Virus record (IMG/VR): IMGVR_UViG_3300008954_002403
Location: 1 to 20,260 of that record
Reading direction: 5' to 3' (one strand)
DNA length: 20,260 nt
DNA from: a virus
Below, piece by piece: positions 13,863-20,260 of the stretch. The notes beneath the pieces were generated by a model. It searched no databases, had not been told where the DNA came from, and was given only the letters and a program-made list of their open reading frames with translations. Each line of letters begins with the position of its first letter. Positions within the stretch are counted from its first letter, which is position 1. A program made the position numbers and the translations under genes.

Positions 13863-14222
13863 ATGGCGCGGGACGATTACTCTTGTCAATATCCCGGATG
13901 CAAATGCAAAACCGGTTTACAGGTCCATCACATTAAAAAGTTTTCCGAGTACGCTAGGTTGCGAACTGAGGTGTTTAATGGTATAACATTATGTAGAACG
14001 CACCACGATTTAGTTACAGGGAAAGAGGAAAAATACGAGGAGATGTTCTTTAAAGTAGTAGCATCAAAAAAGGGTTATGTCGGAATCAAGAAAAAAAATA
14101 AAAATGCCAAGCGCAAGAACAAGAAGAAATTCCGGACTGCACAAGGCTCGAAGCGCAATAAAAAACGCAATAGGCGTATCGGTGGTAGTAGACACCCGAG
14201 AAAAGGATCCATGGACATTTGA
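13863..14222 (+). CDS. HNH endonuclease (packaging-associated), N-terminus probably extends upstream
   Basis: The HNH core runs MARDDYSCQYPGC, LQVHHIKKF, then ITLCRTHHDL, with the Cys pairs, His-His-Ile and final His of the phage HNH group. The ATG at 13863 lacks a ribosome site and cuts off conserved residues RRTPLYHNFRKSV. The gene therefore probably begins upstream, perhaps at ATT 13803, giving 139 residues in place of 119. The C-terminal 45 residues are a low-complexity basic tail that overlaps the ERCC4 gene. HNH proteins beside terminase genes are known components of phage packaging motors, working with the large terminase at the DNA cutting step. Here the gene is 438 bases upstream of the terminase, with one nuclease between, so a packaging role is likely but not proven. 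A homing role is the alternative. Confidence 0.82.
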   Translation: MARDDYSCQYPGCKCKTGLQVHHIKKFSEYARLRTEVFNGITLCRTHHDLVTGKEEKYEEMFFKVVASKKGYVGIKKKNKNAKRKNKKKFRTAQGSKRNKKRNRRIGGSRHPRKGSMDI

Positions 14223-14667
14223 AGGAGAGCTGCCCTCTAATTTACACATTAAAAAAACATATTCCGACAAGCTGGAGGCTGGGGATTATACTATAGTTGG
14301 ATACGACCTAGAAGGTGATGACTATGGAGTAGTGATAGAGAGAAAAAATTCCCTAGAGGAATTCATAGGAAATATTGGTAGAGGATGGGATAGGTTTAAG
14401 GTGGAGTTAGAAAAGATGTCAAAATATCGAATTGCGGCAATTATTATAGAGGACGATTTAAAAGATTCGTTTGCTAAATACAAATCCAAAAAGGGGTATG
14501 GAAAATATTTTAACGTTAGCCCTAACTTTATAGTAAAACGTATTTCAGAAATCAAATCTCGATATGGAGTCTCTACATATTTTATGTCCAATAAATACTT
14601 TGCCCAAAGATTAGCCTGCAATCTTTTTAGAGATGCGGTCATACTTGATGGAGAATTGGATGTCTAA
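14077..14667 (+). CDS. ERCC4-type nuclease
   Basis: This 196-residue protein has an ERCC4 (XPF/MUS81-type) nuclease domain from about residue 33. The metal-binding pattern is visible: VVVDTREK (D39, R41, E42), LEAGDY (69-71) and VIERK (88-90), followed by SLEEFIGNIGRGWDRF. These enzymes cut branched or looped DNA. A phage may use one to resolve forks or joints before packaging. The first 32 residues are basic, and they overlap the HNH gene by 146 bases in another frame. The start at 14077 is preceded by AAAGGG at an unusually short distance, and ATG 14104 is an alternative. The terminase start overlaps its end by eight bases, so the three genes are coupled. Confidence 0.85.
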   Translation: MSESRKKIKMPSARTRRNSGLHKARSAIKNAIGVSVVVDTREKDPWTFEGELPSNLHIKKTYSDKLEAGDYTIVGYDLEGDDYGVVIERKNSLEEFIGNIGRGWDRFKVELEKMSKYRIAAIIIEDDLKDSFAKYKSKKGYGKYFNVSPNFIVKRISEIKSRYGVSTYFMSNKYFAQRLACNLFRDAVILDGELDV

Positions 14668-16690
14668 TAAAGATATAGCATCATGGTCAGCAGAACACCG
14701 AAGCGAGTTCCTTAAGAACGCCTACCTAGAAATAGGCGATACGTATTTTATCGATACCCATAATGCTAAGAGACATCTCCCCTCTAAAGAGTCTGTGGCT
14801 GAAGACATAGTAAAACTATGTATGAACGAAAAGTATTTGCAGTTCCCAGCTAAACACATATTAAACATGGACTTGTTTCCATACCAAATGAGCATACTGA
14901 CAACCCTTTGGACAAAGAGGCTTCCTATGATTTTGGCGGCTCGTGGTGGAGCCAAAACTACTATGTTGGCAGTATACATAACTCTTCGCGCTATCCTAAA
15001 TCAGGGCGTTAAAATTGTTGTGGCCGGAGCAGGACTCCGTCAGTCAGGATTAGTTTTTGAGGCTATAGAGCAAATATGGAAGAACTCCCCAATTCTCAGA
15101 GATATATGCGGCACAGAAAACGCCCCCAAGAGAGGGGTCCTAGGATACACATGGAGCGTTGGAAAGAGCAAGATAACCGGCATACCTATTGGAACAGGAG
15201 AAAAAATAAGAGGTTTACGGGCCAACGTTATTGTATGCGATGAATTTGGTTCTATAAATCCCGATATCTTTGAAACCGTTATTAGAGGTTTTGCTGCTGT
15301 ACACAGTCATAACACTTTTGAAAAAGTTCAACAGGTATACCAAGAGGCTCTTTTGAAGGAGATGGGCCTTTCACTCGAAGATCCAGAGAACGAGGATAAG
15401 TTTTCTCTTTCCGGCAACCAAATAATTTTATCCGGAACAGCAACATACCAGTTTAATCACTTTTATAAATATTATCAAAGTTACTCAAACCTTATTTACT
15501 CTTCTAAAACAACAGACAAAAAAACGTCACCTGGTAGCGAGTACGCCATTATAAGAATACCGTACGACAAGCTTCCGCCTGGACTTATGGATGCAACCAT
15601 CCTAGAGCAAGGCGAAGCCACCATGGACAGCAGCATCTTTAAGATGGAATACGGTTGTGTCTTTTCTAAAGACTCAGAAGGGTTCTTTCCGGCATCTTTG
15701 CTGTACAATTGCACATGCCCCACTAGATGCGGAGAAGAAGAAGTCACCTTTAATATAGAACTCAAAGGAGACCCCACCAAAGAATATGTTATGGGAATAG
15801 ACCCCGCTTCCGAAAGAGACAATTTGGTTATTACTATTGTAAAACTAGACAATCCAAGAAGGCAGGTCTACACTTGGAGCGCAAATAGAAAAAGATTCGA
15901 GGCTGATAAAAAAAAGAGGAAGAAAGAATACGAAGGCGTTGATGATTATAACACTTTCATAATCCAAAAAATACACGATTTGGCGAGCAGATTTAACCTA
16001 CAAAGAATACACCTAGACGCTGGCGGTGGTGGCAGATCTATAGTTGAAGGATTAAAGGACACATCTAAGCTGAAAAAAGATCAAATATGCATATATGACA
16101 TGGACGACGATATGGTGGCCGGAGAAGACGGCCTTCATATAATAAAGGTTATACAGTTTTCAAAAAGAGAATGGTACGAGTCTGCGCACTACAACTTACT
16201 AAAAGACCTCACCATTAAAAAGCACTTGTTTCCGGAATACGACGCTGTGTCCATTGAGCAATCTAGGCACCAAGGCCTAGAAGGGTGTCTTGTGCGAGAT
16301 ATTGCTGAAGATATTCAATATGAAATTGAAGAATGTAAGTATCAGACCACATTAATACAAGAGCAAACTACAGCCAAGGGCATGAAAAAATGGGACCTTC
16401 CTGACGTCAAGGGAGTCCTGACTGAATCTGTACAGTTAAAACTAAAGAGGGATCATTTTACCAGCCTCCTTTTAGCTAATGATGCCGCCAGGGAACACCT
16501 AAATGATGACGACGAGGCCATAACAACATACGGAGGCATCTCCTCCAAAGAGGCCAGAACGCGAACAATTGAGCCTCAAAACCCAATGTATCAAGGAAGA
16601 GGGCTTAAGTCTATGAGGAAAACAAGCTATAATAAGAGTAGTTATTTGAAATCTAATAAAACGGATGGGGACGGAACCATAAACTACTAA
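14660..16690 (+). CDS. terL: Phage terminase large subunit (ATPase and nuclease)
   Basis: This motor pumps DNA into the prohead and cuts concatemers. Start 14660 is chosen because GGAG lies six bases upstream and it gives the usual short overlap with the ERCC4 gene; ATGs at 14648 and 14633 are in frame. In the 676-residue form, Walker A is ARGGAKTT (94-101), Walker B is VIVCDE (190-195) and the coupling motif is SGTATYQ (258-264). The RNase H-fold nuclease begins with VMGIDPASERDN (catalytic Asp about 381), followed by IHLDAGG (Asp about 453) and a later Asp in WDLPDVKG. Length is in the upper range for terminases. A short control gap separates it from the portal gene. Confidence 0.95.
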   Translation: MSNKDIASWSAEHRSEFLKNAYLEIGDTYFIDTHNAKRHLPSKESVAEDIVKLCMNEKYLQFPAKHILNMDLFPYQMSILTTLWTKRLPMILAARGGAKTTMLAVYITLRAILNQGVKIVVAGAGLRQSGLVFEAIEQIWKNSPILRDICGTENAPKRGVLGYTWSVGKSKITGIPIGTGEKIRGLRANVIVCDEFGSINPDIFETVIRGFAAVHSHNTFEKVQQVYQEALLKEMGLSLEDPENEDKFSLSGNQIILSGTATYQFNHFYKYYQSYSNLIYSSKTTDKKTSPGSEYAIIRIPYDKLPPGLMDATILEQGEATMDSSIFKMEYGCVFSKDSEGFFPASLLYNCTCPTRCGEEEVTFNIELKGDPTKEYVMGIDPASERDNLVITIVKLDNPRRQVYTWSANRKRFEADKKKRKKEYEGVDDYNTFIIQKIHDLASRFNLQRIHLDAGGGGRSIVEGLKDTSKLKKDQICIYDMDDDMVAGEDGLHIIKVIQFSKREWYESAHYNLLKDLTIKKHLFPEYDAVSIEQSRHQGLEGCLVRDIAEDIQYEIEECKYQTTLIQEQTTAKGMKKWDLPDVKGVLTESVQLKLKRDHFTSLLLANDAAREHLNDDDEAITTYGGISSKEARTRTIEPQNPMYQGRGLKSMRKTSYNKSSYLKSNKTDGDGTINY

Positions 16691-16708
16691 ACAACGGTGT
16701 ATTTACAA

Positions 16709-16724
16709 TTGAACCGCAGTTCAA
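16709..16724. promoter_or_regulatory. Small hairpin between terminase and portal genes
   Basis: TTGAAC-CGCA-GTTCAA is a perfect six-pair inverted repeat in the 46-base terminase-portal gap, just before the portal ribosome site AGGAAG. No T-run follows, so it is not an intrinsic terminator. It could be an operator or an mRNA fold that tunes portal translation. Confidence 0.45.
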
Positions 16725-16736
16725 CTAGGAAGAAAA

Positions 16737-18770
16737 ATGTCTGAAGAACAAGAACAACCAAAAAGTTTTTACCACTCTCCTAATTTGGAGAAAAACGATA
16801 GCCTTAAGGGGTTTTCGGAAGCAATGGACAAAACCAAGCACTCAGTGGCTGGCTTTTATTCTAACGTCGAAGATAATATGTCTGTCAGACCTCCCTTTGC
16901 TCGCAAGCATTATGAGAGATTCCGTCCAGGAGAGGCGATTCCTAGTGACGACTCTGAAATAATGCTTTCTTGTCGCGAGGCTTACGAAAAAGTTGGCCTT
17001 ATTCGATCAGTTGTAGACCTTATGACAGAAATAGCTATAGACGGCATTAGCATAGTAAGCACCAACGACTCTACTGAAAAATTCTTCAAAAGCTGGGCCA
17101 AAAAAATTAACCTTGAAGAACTATCTGAAAAATTTGCTAATTATTTTATCGTTGAAGGAAATGTTTCCGTAAGAAGAAAGCTGGATACTATAGATATTCC
17201 CTCTGTCCGAAGGATGAAGAGAGAGCCAGCTGTTGGCAAGGATTTGGATGAATCAAAAATTCCCATGGAATACATTTTCTATGATCCGTCGACCCTAGAT
17301 TTAATCGGAGGGGAATTGGCTATTTTTGCTGGAGTCAGAAGATGGGGGCTAAAAGTTCGCGGATCCGAAATATCTAATTTAAGGCAATTGGTCAATGATG
17401 GTAATAAAGATCTATTAAAAAGTCTACCCAAAGAAGTTAGATCACTGCTTACCGGCAAAGACGCTTCAATGACAGGATACAAGAGTCCTGTAGTTATACC
17501 GATACCAGAAGACCAGATTTATGTGGCTCATTATAAAAAGAAGGACAGTGACGTATGGGCCAAGAGTTTTATATACAGTATTCTTCACGATGTAATATAT
17601 AACGAAAAATTAAGAATGGCTAAGATTAGCGCATTGGACAGCTGGTACAACTCGGTTCGATTGTGGAAATTGGGCGATCATAAAGAAGAGATTCTTCCTG
17701 ATGTTGGTTCCGTAACCAAGCTGGCCAATATTCTAGAAAACCATACCGGTGGGACAATGGATATCATATGGGACTCAATGCTAGACTTTGAGCAGCATTT
17801 TCCTCCAGTCGAAAAGCTACAAAATTTTGACGAGAACTACGAATCTATGCTGCTTGGATTAGGAATACACAAGTCATTGATTGGCGGAGACGAGACAGCT
17901 GCCGCAGCCTCTAGTGCCTTCATGGGCCTTAGAAATGTAATGAAAAGAATTGACGCTGTTCGTCGCGCTCTTTCAAGCTGGATTAACTCTGAGATAGATA
18001 TCGTGGTAGAAGAACTAGGGTTTAGGCATAGGCCTACCGTAACATTTAAGAACGACGACTTGTTTGAGCAGGGCAGCTACTTTAGATTATTAATGGACCT
18101 AAACGACCGAAGCATAATCTCTAATAGAACGATTGTTGAAAAGATAGGCGAGTTGTGGGAAATTGAAAACGGCAGAATTTCATCAGAAGAAATGTCTAGA
18201 GAGTCAGGAGACATGCCCCCTAAATACAGTCCATATATACAGTCTTATGTACCAGAAGAAAATCACGACAAGCAGATGGAGTTAAAAGAAACCTCTATTC
18301 CTAAGCCCCCCTCATCAAAAACCGTTGTTGACGATAGTGATGAAGAAGGCAAGGAATCTAACTTGAATCAAGGTCGACCCCCAGGAGCCAAAGATAGTTA
18401 TAAGAGAAACCGAAAAATTAAGACCATGGCGGAGCTTACTGTTATCGCAGAAAGAATACAAGACAAGCTTGACAAAGTTTGCGATTCTAACTATTTGAAG
18501 CAGAAGAATGTCAAAAACAAAAGGATGCTCACTTCTGAACAAAAAGACGAGCTGGATGATATCAAGCTGGGTATAATGTCTATAGTTGAAAACGACAATT
18601 TCAACAGTATTGAAGGCCTGACGGGTCATATCAATGAAGATTTCATAAAAGTGTACACTGACATGATTAGTCAAGCGGGATCAAATTTAACTAATTCTGA
18701 AGTTAGGGCAATAAGATCTGCGGCTTACGCAAGGGTTAACCATGAAAAAGATAGTCCGAATATTAAATAA
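16737..18770 (+). CDS. Portal protein
   Basis: Portal proteins form the dodecameric ring at one vertex through which DNA enters and leaves, and dock the terminase during packaging. The 677 residues, immediately after the large terminase, show the usual order. The N-terminal segment has REAYEKVGLIRSVVDLMTEIAIDG (about 80-102). An alpha/beta middle with IFYDPSTLDLIGG follows. Then a long helix region (KLRMAKISALDSWYNSVRLW) and TAAAASSAFMGLRNVMKRIDAVRRALSSWIN lead to the stem/crown region. The C-terminal 130 residues are longer than in most portals and contain a basic GRPPGAKDSYKRNRK stretch (546-560). That stretch partly resembles the small protein at 19811. AGGAAG lies five bases before the ATG. 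No motif is diagnostic alone, so the call rests on position and overall pattern. Confidence 0.85.
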   Translation: MSEEQEQPKSFYHSPNLEKNDSLKGFSEAMDKTKHSVAGFYSNVEDNMSVRPPFARKHYERFRPGEAIPSDDSEIMLSCREAYEKVGLIRSVVDLMTEIAIDGISIVSTNDSTEKFFKSWAKKINLEELSEKFANYFIVEGNVSVRRKLDTIDIPSVRRMKREPAVGKDLDESKIPMEYIFYDPSTLDLIGGELAIFAGVRRWGLKVRGSEISNLRQLVNDGNKDLLKSLPKEVRSLLTGKDASMTGYKSPVVIPIPEDQIYVAHYKKKDSDVWAKSFIYSILHDVIYNEKLRMAKISALDSWYNSVRLWKLGDHKEEILPDVGSVTKLANILENHTGGTMDIIWDSMLDFEQHFPPVEKLQNFDENYESMLLGLGIHKSLIGGDETAAAASSAFMGLRNVMKRIDAVRRALSSWINSEIDIVVEELGFRHRPTVTFKNDDLFEQGSYFRLLMDLNDRSIISNRTIVEKIGELWEIENGRISSEEMSRESGDMPPKYSPYIQSYVPEENHDKQMELKETSIPKPPSSKTVVDDSDEEGKESNLNQGRPPGAKDSYKRNRKIKTMAELTVIAERIQDKLDKVCDSNYLKQKNVKNKRMLTSEQKDELDDIKLGIMSIVENDNFNSIEGLTGHINEDFIKVYTDMISQAGSNLTNSEVRAIRSAAYARVNHEKDSPNIK

Positions 18771-19668
18771 GATTGCAGAAAAAGCCCAAGCAACAGGCTG
18801 TGAACCTCCGGAATCATGGGTTACAGATTATCAAGGAAATGCATTATCTGGAAGATGTTGTGGCATACTTCCAGATGAGAATGGCGTAGACCGAGGCGTT
18901 TGCACAGACGATGTTTCCCAGCAAGAATGCTGGGAGGATCAGGGTGGTGATAAATGTTGTGCAGAAGGCGTTGAAGATTGGTGGGTTCTGAGTGGACATT
19001 GTTCACTTAACCATTGTGATTGTTGGCATGGAGGAATTAGCGATGGTCCGGTGATACTAACCATTCTCCCTAGCCCCGAAGGCGAAAGATGTTTCGTACA
19101 CCCCGGACATGGCTATGAGGTATGTCGCCAATACTTGGGTGAGTTTAGCGCTGGAGACGATATAGATGTTATCTTTTCCATAGAAAGGGGTTCTGGTATA
19201 CACAATCAGGAAACTTGGGCTTATTCTAGAATGATTCCAGAGTACTCTTTCGACCCTATAACCCACTTCAACGCAAGTCAATATATCAGCCCCATCCGAT
19301 CACGCCTATTTAGATGGTCACATGAACATGACGATACAGCTCCGCCCCCGCCTTACTCAGGCCCACAAAGATTCAAACTCAGAATATCCGAAAACTTCTG
19401 GGATCCTATGGATGAATCCATAGGCGCTGGCAATATGTGGCCGAACTGGTGGGGGTTTTATAATAGACGCATATATTATATGATGTTTTATGACAACTAT
19501 GAATTCTTTAAAACCAAGGGACCGCTGTTATATTACTTCGACGTAACAAGGCCACGCCCTGGGCCTGGGCCTGGACCTACACCGGGTCCGATTGGTCCGG
19601 AGGGGCCAGTGGCAGAAAAGCCTGAAATCAAACCGTTCCGCCCGAGACCTGACGAAAATAAGTTATAG
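18742..19668 (+). CDS. Large Cys-rich leader protein with beta domain and Gly-Pro tail
   Basis: This 308-residue protein starts inside the end of the portal gene, with AAGGG seven bases upstream. The leader MKKIVRILNKIAEKAQATGC is almost the same as that of the protein at 4268-4900. The 12 cysteines all lie in residues 20-128 and include GRCCG, KCCAEG and CDC of the G-x-CC kind. Residues about 130-268 are a Trp/Tyr-rich beta domain with no cysteine (WPNWWGFYNRRIYYMMFYD). The end is a proline-glycine stalk (PRPGPGPGPTPGPIGPEGP, about 271-289). The order leader, Cys modules, beta domain and stalk looks like a surface or fibre-like protein. The function is unknown. Confidence 0.8.
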   Translation: MKKIVRILNKIAEKAQATGCEPPESWVTDYQGNALSGRCCGILPDENGVDRGVCTDDVSQQECWEDQGGDKCCAEGVEDWWVLSGHCSLNHCDCWHGGISDGPVILTILPSPEGERCFVHPGHGYEVCRQYLGEFSAGDDIDVIFSIERGSGIHNQETWAYSRMIPEYSFDPITHFNASQYISPIRSRLFRWSHEHDDTAPPPPYSGPQRFKLRISENFWDPMDESIGAGNMWPNWWGFYNRRIYYMMFYDNYEFFKTKGPLLYYFDVTRPRPGPGPGPTPGPIGPEGPVAEKPEIKPFRPRPDENKL

Positions 19669-19694
19669 TGTATTTAACTACGAAGAGTTATATT

Positions 19695-19814
19695 ATGTGT
19701 AATTGTGGAAAAAATAAAAATATAAAAAGAAGCCCCCTGTCTCCCAGGGTCAACACAAAAACAAGCTTAAAAAAGCTATCAAGCGCCCTAAATAAGTTCC
19801 GTGAGAAAAGATGA
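19695..19814 (+). CDS. 39-residue basic peptide with CxC start and leader-like C-terminus
   Basis: This is a very short gene, supported by ATGA coupling to the next gene and GAAGAG nine bases upstream. It starts MCNCGKNKN, has a basic middle with PLSPRV, and ends SLKKLSSALNKFREKR. The last part resembles the amphipathic leader (LxxLxxALNK) found at the N-terminus of the cysteine-rich proteins, but here at the C-terminus. It has two cysteines. No known function. It could be an accessory or anti-tag peptide of that family, which is inference. Confidence 0.55.
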   Translation: MCNCGKNKNIKRSPLSPRVNTKTSLKKLSSALNKFREKR

Positions 19815-19960
19815 AAAAAAATTGGGCAAAAGATGACCCTCAGTTTGATCATATGAGACCTGGGGCCAAAAACAGAACTCCTGAAGACTATAAAAAAGAT
19901 AGAGCTTCTCGAAATTTAAAAAAGGATATTAAGAATGTCTCAAGAAACCGATCCAAATAA
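19811..19960 (+). CDS. 49-residue basic protein
   Basis: MKKNWAKDDPQFDHM is followed by RPGAKNRTPEDYKKDRASRN and a basic helical end. It overlaps the previous gene by ATGA and the next by 26 bases. The RPGAK...DYKKDR string partly matches RPPGAKDSYKRNR in the portal C-terminus, which may mean that both contact the same partner. No cysteines. It is too short for a family call. Confidence 0.5.
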   Translation: MKKNWAKDDPQFDHMRPGAKNRTPEDYKKDRASRNLKKDIKNVSRNRSK

Positions 19961-20090
19961 CAATACTATCAAGTCTACAAGGCATCGCAGAAAAGAACAC
20001 AGAGAAAACGCCGCTAAAATCCTACAGCAAGAGCGGGAAGAAAACGCAAAAGCCCCCCAACGCGACAGGCGAACCAAGCCAACAAAATAG
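19935..20090 (+). CDS. 51-residue highly basic protein
   Basis: MSQETDPNNNTIKSTRHRRK is followed by a charged helix (EHRENAAKILQQEREEN) and a basic end. AAGGAT eight bases before the ATG supports translation. No cysteine and no known family. It lies just upstream of the promoter-like TAGGGTATAAA at 20088-20098; its TAG stop is the first three bases of that element. It may bind DNA or RNA or act in scaffolding. Confidence 0.5.
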   Translation: MSQETDPNNNTIKSTRHRRKEHRENAAKILQQEREENAKAPQRDRRTKPTK

Positions 20091-20098
20091 GGTATAAA
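20088..20098 (+). promoter_or_regulatory. Promoter-like element TAGGGTATAAA, second copy
   Basis: Identical to 511-521 and again 20 bases before an ATG (20119). It contains the stop of the upstream gene. The shared spacing suggests a phage-specific promoter. See the finding on this pair. Confidence 0.35.
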
Positions 20099-20118
20099 AA
20101 CACTGAACAGGGTATTTT

Positions 20119-20260
20119 ATGAGAATTTATGAAGCTGAATTAGGTATTAAAGAGCTTGTTGAGGACAATTCAACAACAAGCGTGTGTGTTTTTATTGACA
20201 ATTCTCAGGCTAATACAGAGAATATGCTGCAAAAATGTCAAGGAGAGGCTTGCTCCTGCG
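20119..20260 (+). CDS. Gene cut by the right edge, unknown
   Basis: The first 47 residues are visible: MRIYEAELGIKELVEDNS, then SVCVFIDNSQANTENM, then QKCQGEACSC. AGGG lies seven bases before the ATG. Three cysteines in the last eight residues suggest another cysteine-rich protein, but it lacks the consensus leader, although MRIYEAELGIKEL could be an amphipathic start. In order after portal and small genes, a capsid-maturation protein would also fit. It cannot be decided from this fragment. Confidence 0.6.
   Translation, partial: MRIYEAELGIKELVEDNSTTSVCVFIDNSQANTENMLQKCQGEACSC

Noticed and set aside
14633-14659. Starts at 14633 or 14648 for the terminase
   Set aside because: The ATG at 14660 has GGAG six bases upstream and gives the usual short overlap.
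18742-18801. Leader MKKIVRILNKIAEKAQATGC as a lipoprotein signal ending in a lipobox cysteine
   Set aside because: It has no continuous hydrophobic core. It is amphipathic with Lys and Glu in the middle, and homologous leaders have no cysteine at that place.
1-20260. CRISPR arrays, tRNA or rRNA genes, insertion sequences, reverse transcriptase of a diversity-generating element
   Set aside because: No regular repeat-spacer array, cloverleaf, ribosomal RNA, transposase or reverse transcriptase motif was found on either strand.

Overview
This window is from the genome of a tailed double-stranded DNA bacteriophage (Caudoviricetes). The firmest evidence is a packaging block of large terminase and portal genes, with nuclease genes just upstream and a probable small-terminase or DNA-binding gene, plus a set of beta-rich virion-type genes. 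Genes are tightly packed: stop and start codons overlap repeatedly (ATGA, TAATG, or 8-base overlaps). Shine-Dalgarno sites are clear, and the only non-coding stretches are short control regions. The DNA is AT-leaning. The host cannot be read directly. A lipobox lipoprotein and a GDP-mannose 4,6-dehydratase suggest a bacterium whose envelope sugars matter to the phage, plausibly an aquatic Gram-negative, but this is inference.

Layout. (1) Bases 1-3624, plus strand: a protein cut by the window edge, two larger cysteine-rich proteins, a lysine-rich small protein, a two-part protein ending in a DUF192 domain, a lipoprotein and a third cysteine-rich protein, closed by an intrinsic terminator at 3691-3721. 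(2) Bases 3732-11299, minus strand, read from 11299 leftwards: a small helix-turn-helix protein, four beta-rich structural or fibre-like proteins, six cysteine-rich proteins, and last a NUMOD4/HNH homing endonuclease. (3) Bases 11300-11358: a short divergent control region with a perfect TATA-type palindrome. (4) Bases 11359-20260, plus strand: a sigma-like protein, a helix-turn-helix/coiled-coil protein (possible small terminase), GDP-mannose 4,6-dehydratase, HNH nuclease, ERCC4 nuclease, large terminase, portal, a large cysteine-rich protein, three very small basic proteins and a gene cut by the right edge.

The most unusual content is a family of at least ten proteins with 4-10% cysteine. 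They differ in length and fold but begin with the same short amphipathic helix, of the type M-x-x-L-x-x-I-L-x-K-I followed shortly by A-Q. The shared leader on unrelated disulfide-rich or metal-binding-looking bodies, without a secretory signal, looks like a targeting tag. The closest known analogy is the N-terminal capsid-targeting sequence of T4 internal proteins. I infer a cargo or virion-accessory system, to which several genes would have been recruited by acquiring the leader. The bodies also share modules: G-x-C-C repeats, an EWxNEQxxCC motif and a C-terminal CLxxMxQxxCC motif. This suggests shuffling and duplication.

How the genes may work together: terminase, portal, HNH and ERCC4 proteins belong to DNA packaging and processing. 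The sigma-like protein may direct transcription of the structural blocks. The minus-strand beta-rich proteins are probably tail or surface parts. The dehydratase may alter host surface glycans or decorate virion proteins. The cysteine-rich leader proteins flank both the tail-like and the packaging blocks and are likely produced with the structural genes.
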